DNA from: Actinomycetes bacterium
Lineage (GTDB): Bacteria > Actinomycetota > Acidimicrobiia > Acidimicrobiales > Microtrichaceae
Assembly: GCA_023427825.1 (NCBI GenBank)
Contig: JAEZAI010000021.1
Coordinates: 1 to 9,623, forward strand
Reading direction: 5' to 3'
DNA: 9,623 bases
The notes beneath the pieces were generated by a model, which was not told the origin of the DNA, did no database searches, and was given only the letters and a program-made list of their open reading frames with translations. The translations under genes were made by a program, and so were the position numbers. The stretch's first letter is position 1. Each line of letters starts with the position of its first letter. Shown here in pieces: positions 5,504 to 9,623 of the stretch.

Positions 5504-6513
5504 GCCAGTAGGGCGTTGATCTCGTCCGGTCCGGCCTGCGCGGGGAGCCGGATCCCGCTGCTCGGCAGCAGCGCGGCCCAGGGCGCGTCGTCCACGTCAC
5601 CGTGGGGCGGCAGCACCGGCCGTCCCCTGACCGCGAGTCCGGCGGGCCCCGCGCCCGGTGTGGCCGGATGCCGGAACGACAGCGTGCGGCACCACAGGCC
5701 GCCGTCGCTCAACGTCAGCACTCGCGGGCGCTCCATGGCATCGAGCACCCGGAGCACGCTGCGGTGCAGCGCCCGGGTCCACTCGTCCGCCAGGCCGACC
5801 ATGTCGTCGGGGCGGAACGGCTCCCGCGCCCGTCGCCGCACGGCCAGCACCGGCTCCATCTTCGCCTTGCGGTGACCGCCGCGGACGCGGGCGGCCGACC
5901 GGCCGGTGAGCCGTCGGGGCCGGACGCCGGCGAGCCGGCTGTCCTTGCGCCAGCCCGCCGCCTCCTGGGCGAACGCGGCGATGCGCGCCGCGTCCTGCTC
6001 GTCCACCCGCTCGCCGGTGGGTCCCCGGAGCGCCTTGCCCGCCGCGGCGATGGACTCGAGCGCGTCCACGAGCAGCTGGTTCTCGACGGTGTCGAAGCTG
6101 CGCTCGGTGGTCATGCACACGAACACGTCGTCGTTGCCGAGCGCGTTGGCGCGGGCGGTGATCGTCTCGGCCCACATGATGGGGCCGCGGACCGAGTTGA
6201 TGCAGCGCTCCGCCGCGTTGGTCACCGTGGTCGGCAGGGTCCGGATGCGGAGCTCCATGCCCTCGAGCAGGTGCACGGCCTCCTCGGACGCGGCGAGCGC
6301 GATGGCCGTGGCATCCGCGAGCGTCGCGTGGTCGATGCCCGTCAGGGCGGTGGCGCATGCGATGGCGGGCGACCGCGGCGAACGCCGGCGCCAGAGCTCG
6401 GCGGTGGGCTCGAGCGGCGCGGCCGACCCGCTCGCGGTTCCGTCGGAGCGCGGGGCGTCGGTGTCCGCGGCGCTGCCGGACGCGGTGCCCGACGTCGCCG
6501 CCTCGGCGTCCAC
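5485..6513 (-). CDS. McrC/DUF2357-like partner protein of the McrB-like ATPase, lacking a visible nuclease motif
   Basis: The GTG at 6513 lies 2 bases after the stop of the McrB-like gene, so translation is probably coupled. The 342-residue product begins with about 35 residues of Gly/Ala/Ser-rich linker in which GTASGSAA occurs twice (9-16, 25-32). A helical region follows (about 48-90), then INSVRGPIMWAETI (105-118) and ERSFDTVENQLLVDAL (137-152). The last two resemble the 'G.I.W..T' and 'YDTPENRFV' motifs of DUF2357 proteins, which accompany McrB-like ATPases and usually carry a PD-(D/E)xK nuclease downstream. Here only four lysines exist (160, 190, 216, 218), none in a (D/E/Q)xK context, so no nuclease third motif is visible. 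The C-terminal 120 residues match nothing I recognise. It may be a structural or targeting subunit. The DUF2357 link is by eye and needs a profile search. Confidence 0.65.
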   Translation of the reverse strand: MDAEAATSGTASGSAADTDAPRSDGTASGSAAPLEPTAELWRRRSPRSPAIACATALTGIDHATLADATAIALAASEEAVHLLEGMELRIRTLPTTVTNAAERCINSVRGPIMWAETITARANALGNDDVFVCMTTERSFDTVENQLLVDALESIAAAGKALRGPTGERVDEQDAARIAAFAQEAAGWRKDSRLAGVRPRRLTGRSAARVRGGHRKAKMEPVLAVRRRAREPFRPDDMVGLADEWTRALHRSVLRVLDAMERPRVLTLSDGGLWCRTLSFRHPATPGAGPAGLAVRGRPVLPPHGDVDDAPWAALLPSSGIRLPAQAGPDEINALLAQSRSS

Positions 6514-6515
6514 GA

Positions 6516-7451
6516 TCAGCCGACCAGTTCCTCGCCCAGGAGCTCGGCGACGACCCGCCGGGCCTCCTGCTGCTCCGGCGGATCGAGCTGCTTCGCGATC
6601 GTTCGGTACAGGCTCACCGCGGTGTGCTCGTCGATGCCCTCGAACTGGGGCAGGAAGAACGCGTAGAAGACCTCGAACAGCATGCGGGACTCGGAGATGT
6701 CGTCCCGTCCGCGGCGGCTGACGTAGCGCATGGCGTCGACGTAGATCGCGGGTCCCAGGTTGTTGAGCTGGCGGAGGGGGAGCAGCTTCCTGACCAGCTC
6801 GCCGTCGCCCTCGAGCAGCCGCTCGTACGCCCAGTCGGGCGGGGTCGTGACCTCGATGAACGCGAAGCGGCGCATGAGCGCGTAGGACATGTCGAACAGC
6901 AGGTGCTTGTCCAGGGCGTTCATGGTGGCGATGATCCGCCAGCTCGCCGGGAGCCGGATGGGGTCGGTCTCGCCCGGCGGCTCGACGCCGTGGGGGACCA
7001 GCGAGATCGGCTTGATCTGGCCGCTGCGACGGAAGGGCAGCACCACCGCGGAGCCCGACAGCACGGTGAAGAGCTGGCCGAACGCACGGTCGAAGTTCGA
7101 TCGGTTGAGCTCGTCGATGACCAGCCACTTGCCGGTCTCGATGGCCTCGACGAACAGGCCGGGACGGAAGATGAGGCCCTCGGGGGTCGGCTGGAGGCCG
7201 CCGATCGTCTCGAAGGTGGTCCACTCCGACGTGGCGGTGGTCGGCTGGTAGCCGGTGCACAGCATCGAGTGCCGGCCCAGCTCGGCCGCCAGGTAGGCGA
7301 GTGTGGTCTTCCCGGTGCCGGGCGGGCCGGTGAGGATGACGTGCTTGCCGGCGTCGAGCGCCGCGACCAGCTGGTCGACGACGTACGGAGGGAAGATCAT
7401 CCCCTCCTGCTCGGCGACCCGGGTCAGTTCGGGAGCGGAGAACGCGGTCAC
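6516..7451 (-). CDS. McrB-like AAA+ NTPase
   Basis: The 311-residue protein is a single AAA+ module with little else. Walker A GPPGTGKT is at 42-49. A TIGGLQPTPEGLIFRPGLF stretch at 82-100 is typical of the MoxR/McrB branch. Walker B is LVIDELNR at 110-117 with D113 and E114. The sensor 1 region ATMNALDKHLLFDMS (175-189) is followed by ALMRRFAFIEV with arginine-finger candidates R194 and R195. The MN..D(R/K) pattern followed by 'ALMRRFAFIEV' is the McrB hallmark. McrB itself uses GTP and has an arginine after the aspartate where this protein has K182, so the nucleotide is open. There is no N-terminal DNA-binding domain. A stop lies two codons before GTG 7451, so no earlier start is possible. 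It likely forms a hexamer that works with the protein encoded next; a MoxR-type chaperone role is the main alternative. Confidence 0.85.
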   Translation of the reverse strand: MTAFSAPELTRVAEQEGMIFPPYVVDQLVAALDAGKHVILTGPPGTGKTTLAYLAAELGRHSMLCTGYQPTTATSEWTTFETIGGLQPTPEGLIFRPGLFVEAIETGKWLVIDELNRSNFDRAFGQLFTVLSGSAVVLPFRRSGQIKPISLVPHGVEPPGETDPIRLPASWRIIATMNALDKHLLFDMSYALMRRFAFIEVTTPPDWAYERLLEGDGELVRKLLPLRQLNNLGPAIYVDAMRYVSRRGRDDISESRMLFEVFYAFFLPQFEGIDEHTAVSLYRTIAKQLDPPEQQEARRVVAELLGEELVG

Positions 7452-7549
7452 ACCTCAGAGTTCGGCGCGCTCCGATGCTGCCTTGAGCATCCGGTGGCGG
7501 GCCCATGGCCAGGGCCGCAGCCCACCGGCCCCCCGCACGGGTCCGGGGC

Positions 7550-8344
7550 TCAGCCGGCGGGGACCTGCGTGCGGCGCCGCACGGCGGGATGCGGCAGCCA
7601 GGTGACACCCGAGGCCGGGCCGTCGTCCACGCCCAGGTGCTCCCGGAGCCGGTCGTAGACGGCCTGGCCCACCAGGCCGACGATGTCGTCCCTGCACGTC
7701 GTGACGAGCGGCTCGTGGGCGGTGAACGCCTCGGGCGCCTCGGTGCACCACCAGTGGAACTCCAGGCCGCCCTCGCCCCAGTCGCGGCGACGCCACTCGC
7801 GCACGGTGTGCGTGGTGTGGCCGACCTCGTCGGTGTGGTACTCGAGGCGGATCGGCACCTGCCAGCACACCTCGGGCTTCCAGTCCATGGGCCGCTCACC
7901 GGCGTCCAGCGCCGCGACGTGCAGCGCACAGCCGGCGCCACGGTGGAACTCGGGCCGGTTCAGCAGGATGCAGGCGCCGTCGTGGACGCGGGTCACCCAG
8001 TCGCCGTCGTCGTTGCGCGTGATCGCGCCGCCCTGCTGACGGGCCTCCTTGCGGAACTGCCACTGGTCCTTGCTCAGACGCCCGACGAGCTCGCGCACGC
8101 GGACCCGGTCGGGCTTGTCGGCGAAGTGGGCACCGAACGAGCAGCACCCGTGACCCAGGTGCTCGGCGTCCTCCTCGAGGACCCCCTTGCACCCGTCGTT
8201 GAAGATGCACCGGTACGGACTCATGAGGAACGTCGCGTCGAACATCCACGTGTCGCCGTCGTGCTCGAAGCTCACCCACTGGCGCGTGGTCGTGTCGTCG
8301 GAGCCGGGCGGGCCGGGTTCGGTGGTGCCGGGGGGAGGAGCCAC
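7550..8344 (-). CDS. Cysteine-rich putative metal-binding protein (YkgJ/DUF3109-like zinc/iron-chelating type)
   Basis: The 264-residue product holds nine cysteines (46, 52, 67, 68, 125, 139, 160, 200, 217). A CIFNDGCKG pair is followed by a GCCSFG pair. GACILLNR (123-130), GAGCALH (136-142) and KPEVCWQVP (156-164) follow, and this spacing suggests Zn or Fe-S ligands. Proteins of the YkgJ/DUF3109 type share a comparable scattered-cysteine plan with a CC pair, and I recall uncharacterised actinobacterial proteins like this one, but the family name is tentative. There is no signal peptide or membrane segment. The first 20 residues are Pro/Gly/Thr-rich. The GTG start at 8344 is supported by a TAGGGT -10 box exactly 6 bases upstream. 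The McrB-like gene begins 98 bases after its stop; that gap has only a 6-base-pair hairpin (7474-7491) and no clear promoter, so read-through is possible. Confidence 0.72.
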   Translation of the reverse strand: MAPPPGTTEPGPPGSDDTTTRQWVSFEHDGDTWMFDATFLMSPYRCIFNDGCKGVLEEDAEHLGHGCCSFGAHFADKPDRVRVRELVGRLSKDQWQFRKEARQQGGAITRNDDGDWVTRVHDGACILLNRPEFHRGAGCALHVAALDAGERPMDWKPEVCWQVPIRLEYHTDEVGHTTHTVREWRRRDWGEGGLEFHWWCTEAPEAFTAHEPLVTTCRDDIVGLVGQAVYDRLREHLGVDDGPASGVTWLPHPAVRRRTQVPAG

Positions 8345-8350
8345 GTCGGC

Positions 8351-8356
8351 ACCCTA
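8351..8356 (-). promoter_or_regulatory. Leaderless -10 box (TAGGGT) for the Cys-rich protein gene
   Basis: On the minus strand, GGTAGGGT is followed by 6 bases and then GTG at 8344, placing the hexamer at -12 to -7 if transcription starts at the start codon. This decides the start codon. No -35 box is evident. Confidence 0.58.
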
Positions 8357-8415
8357 CCGACGCCGGACGCCTCCGCTCGCACCACCGAGGTGCACCACAT
8401 GTCACTCGGGGGTGG

Positions 8416-8421
8416 TAGAGC
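8416..8421 (+). promoter_or_regulatory. Weak near-leaderless -10 candidate (TAGAGC) for the 66-residue protein
   Basis: GGTAGAGC, 8 bases before ATG 8430, resembles the GGTAGGTT boxes elsewhere in the window but lacks the final T and sits two bases further away. With the Cys-rich gene's box at 8351-8356 it would make a divergent promoter pair. Confidence 0.3.
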
Positions 8422-8429
8422 TGGTCGCC

Positions 8430-8630
8430 ATGGCTGGTGAGTTCGAGGACATCAGGTCGCGTCTCGAGGTGATCGCGGAGGAGCTCGCGGATCTGGCGAT
8501 CGTGCGCCTGCGCGAATCGATCGACGCGGGCGGCGGCGAGCTGCCGGTCGACGAGCGTCGCCTCACCCGAGCGCGCCGCGCGGTGGAGAAGGCGATCAAC
8601 CTGCTCGACGAGCCCGACGACGCCGTCTGA
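8430..8630 (+). CDS. Small charged hypothetical protein (66 residues)
   Basis: I do not recognise this family. The 66-residue product starts at ATG 8430 and looks entirely helical. A first amphipathic helix (about 2-29, EFEDIRSRLEVIAEELADLA) leads to a GGGELP turn at 34-39. A second basic helix follows, RRLTRARRAVEKAINLLDE (44-62), and then a short acidic end. Codon use matches the neighbours, with G or C dominating third positions, which supports real coding. A two-helix hairpin that pairs with itself or a partner is plausible. It is transcribed divergently from the Cys-rich gene, with 85 bases between starts, and the stop lies 72 bases before the next gene, which has its own promoter. Confidence 0.62.
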   Translation: MAGEFEDIRSRLEVIAEELADLAIVRLRESIDAGGGELPVDERRLTRARRAVEKAINLLDEPDDAV

Positions 8631-8690
8631 CGGTCGACCGACGCTCGCGTGACCCGCGCCATCTCGGTGGGCGCGGACGCCGACCGCCGG

Positions 8691-8696
8691 TAGGTT
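8691..8696 (+). promoter_or_regulatory. Leaderless -10 box (TAGGTT) for the PPOX-family gene
   Basis: GGTAGGTT followed by 6 bases and ATG at 8703 repeats exactly the arrangement seen before the rhodanese gene at 871. The hexamer occupies -12 to -7 relative to the A of the start codon. There is no Shine-Dalgarno. Confidence 0.6.
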
Positions 8697-8702
8697 CGGC
8701 CC

Positions 8703-9266
8703 ATGGCCAGGGTCAGGGACGGCATCGACGACGTGGTCCGCGACTGGGTCGGCGCGCAGCACCTCTTCTTCGTGGCGACCGCGCCATCGGGCGACGACGG
8801 CCACGTGAACGTGTCCCCCAAGGGCATGGGCGACACGTTCACGTTCCTCGACGGGGACCGCTGCGCCTACCTGGACCTGACCGGCAGCGGTGCCGAGACC
8901 GTGGCCCACCTGCGCCAGAACGGCCGTATCACGCTCATGTGGTGTGCGTTCGAGGGCGCGCCCCGGATCATCCGCTTCCACGGCTCCGGCCGGGTCGTGC
9001 TGCCGAGCGACGCGGGGTGGGACGAGCTGCTGGCGCGGTTCGGCGAGCACCGGGGCGCCCGCTCCGTGATCGTCGTCGACGTCGAGCGCGTGGCCGACTC
9101 GTGCGGCTACTCCGTGCCGCTCATGGACTTCGTGGCCGACCGCACCCGGCTGGACGACTGGGCGTCGAACCGGAGCGACGACGAGCTGGCGACGTACCGG
9201 GCGCGCAAGAACGCCGTGAGCATCGACGGGCTGCCGGCGTTCGACGTGGAGACCGGGCCGGGCTGA
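8703..9266 (+). CDS. Pyridoxamine 5'-phosphate oxidase family FMN-binding split-barrel protein
   Basis: The 187-residue product has the split-barrel layout of the PNPOx-like superfamily. A first strand FFVATAP (22-28) leads to GHVNVSPKGMGDTF (33-46). AYLDLTGSGAETVAHLRQNG (55-74), ITLMWCAFEGAPRIIRFHGSGR (76-97) and a C-terminal part with SCGYSVPLMDF (133-143) and RARKNAVSIDGLPAF (166-180) follow. Proteins of this subgroup bind FMN or F420-like flavin and are mostly uncharacterised; true PdxH activity is not implied, because the substrate residues of PdxH are not obvious. It is cytoplasmic. Start ATG 8703 is fixed by the leaderless promoter. It converges on the LOG-like gene, with 19 bases between stops. 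Confidence 0.87.
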   Translation: MARVRDGIDDVVRDWVGAQHLFFVATAPSGDDGHVNVSPKGMGDTFTFLDGDRCAYLDLTGSGAETVAHLRQNGRITLMWCAFEGAPRIIRFHGSGRVVLPSDAGWDELLARFGEHRGARSVIVVDVERVADSCGYSVPLMDFVADRTRLDDWASNRSDDELATYRARKNAVSIDGLPAFDVETGPG

Positions 9267-9285
9267 ACAGCGCGCGCCCGACACG

Positions 9286-9623
9286 TCAGAACGCGTTGAT
9301 GGCCCGGATCATCGCGTGCAGGCGGGCGTACTCGTTGTTGATGAAGCGGAATCGGATCCGGTGCATGGCGAGCGCGTCGCCGTCGGCCACCTCCGCGGGC
9401 GCGGGCTCGGTCCGCTCGATCCGACCCGACGCGACGATGTCGGCGAACTGCGCGTTGAGCTGGTCCAGCTGCTCGTCGGTCAGCTCCTTGGTGAGACGCA
9501 GCACCAGCCGGCCGCCGACGTAGCGGATCGAGTCGAAGACCCGGTAGAAGCGGGTCAGGTGCTCGATGGCGTCGTCCACGTCGGAGGTGATGTGGAAGAG
9601 GTCCAGGTCGTCGCGACGGATCA
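9286..9623 (-). CDS. C-terminal part of a LOG/TIGR00730-like Rossmann-fold protein (partial)
   Basis: The minus-strand frame is open to the window edge, so the 5' end is missing; a GTG at 9579 is internal rather than the true start, because the frame continues upstream with IRRDDLDLFHITSDVDDAIE. About 111 residues are visible. The segment DLDLFHITSDVDDAIEHLTR and the following FYRVFDSIRYVGGRLVLRL recall the C-terminal extension of longer LOG-family (TIGR00730, 'lysine decarboxylase-like') proteins. Members of that family with the PGGxGTxxE motif hydrolyse cytokinin-type nucleotide monophosphates, but that motif lies outside the window. The final residues (HRIRFRFINNEYARLHAMIR) form a strand and a helix. 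The family call is from the tail only. Confidence 0.6.
   Translation of the reverse strand, partial: IRRDDLDLFHITSDVDDAIEHLTRFYRVFDSIRYVGGRLVLRLTKELTDEQLDQLNAQFADIVASGRIERTEPAPAEVADGDALAMHRIRFRFINNEYARLHAMIRAINAF

Noticed and set aside
7474..7491. Hairpin GATGCT-N6-AGCATC between the Cys-rich and McrB-like genes as a terminator
   Set aside because: The stem has only 6 pairs, half of them A-T, with no T tract; too weak to call.
5485..7941. An 818-codon open frame suggesting a large fusion protein
   Set aside because: The upstream half is the out-of-frame shadow of the McrB-like and Cys-rich genes; the real gene starts at the GTG 2 bases after the ATPase stop.
8379..8396. GCACC and GGTGCACC symmetric elements between the divergent starts at 8344 and 8430
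   Set aside because: The arms are only 5-8 bases and overlap in several alternative ways, so I could not settle on one operator.
8631..8640. 10-base palindrome CGGTCGACCG directly after the stop of the 66-residue gene
   Set aside because: Short GC-rich palindromes of this kind are common here and no promoter or partner copy is linked to it.
9259..9280. CGGGC...GCCCG hairpin between the PPOX and LOG-like genes as a terminator
   Set aside because: A 5-base stem with a 12-base loop is expected by chance at this GC content.
1..9623. CRISPR arrays, tRNA or rRNA genes, insertion sequences
   Set aside because: No regularly spaced repeats, no cloverleaf-like sequences and no transposase or terminal inverted repeats were seen.

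Overview
This window is very GC-rich, close-packed bacterial chromosome. High GC, frequent GTG starts and gene starts placed directly behind TANNNT -10 boxes suggest an actinobacterium. Several proteins look like those of Acidimicrobiia (an inference from protein style; no search was run). No RNA genes, insertion sequences, CRISPR arrays or phage genes were seen. Nearly all of the window is coding.

Left part (1-2381, plus strand): the 3' end of a PLP-dependent decarboxylase or sphingosine-1-phosphate-lyase-like gene overlaps a MobA-type molybdenum cofactor guanylyltransferase. A single-domain rhodanese with its own leaderless promoter and ribonuclease D (3'-5' exonuclease plus HRDC domain) follow. 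These are ordinary housekeeping genes.

Centre-left (2419-5149, minus strand): a three-gene operon. A cytoplasmic GH13 alpha-glucosidase is followed by a TauE/SafE (TSUP) permease and a three-helix DUF1634-like membrane protein. Each junction is a 4-base GTGA overlap. The operon meets ribonuclease D tail to tail across a 37-base gap that holds a hairpin. Upstream of the alpha-glucosidase is a 168-base divergent promoter region rich in repeats. It also drives a small plus-strand gene (5318-5503) for a 61-residue protein with a basic head and an acidic tail.

Centre-right (5485-8344, minus strand): a Cys-rich putative metal-binding protein (leaderless promoter), then a two-gene module. The module is a McrB-like AAA+ ATPase followed 2 bases later by a protein with a DUF2357/McrC-like motif region but no recognisable PD-(D/E)xK nuclease motif. 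This is the least explained part of the window and the best candidate for an undescribed system. The last gene runs 19 bases into the end of the small acidic-tail gene.

Right part (8430-9623): a 66-residue charged conserved-looking small protein, an FMN-binding pyridoxamine-phosphate-oxidase-family protein (leaderless promoter), and the 3' part of a convergent minus-strand gene resembling LOG/TIGR00730 Rossmann-fold proteins.

A feature that ties the window together is the promoter pattern. Four gene starts lie exactly 6 bases after a TAGGTT, TAGGGT or TAGTGT hexamer, so the -10 box sits at -12 to -7 when the start codon is +1.
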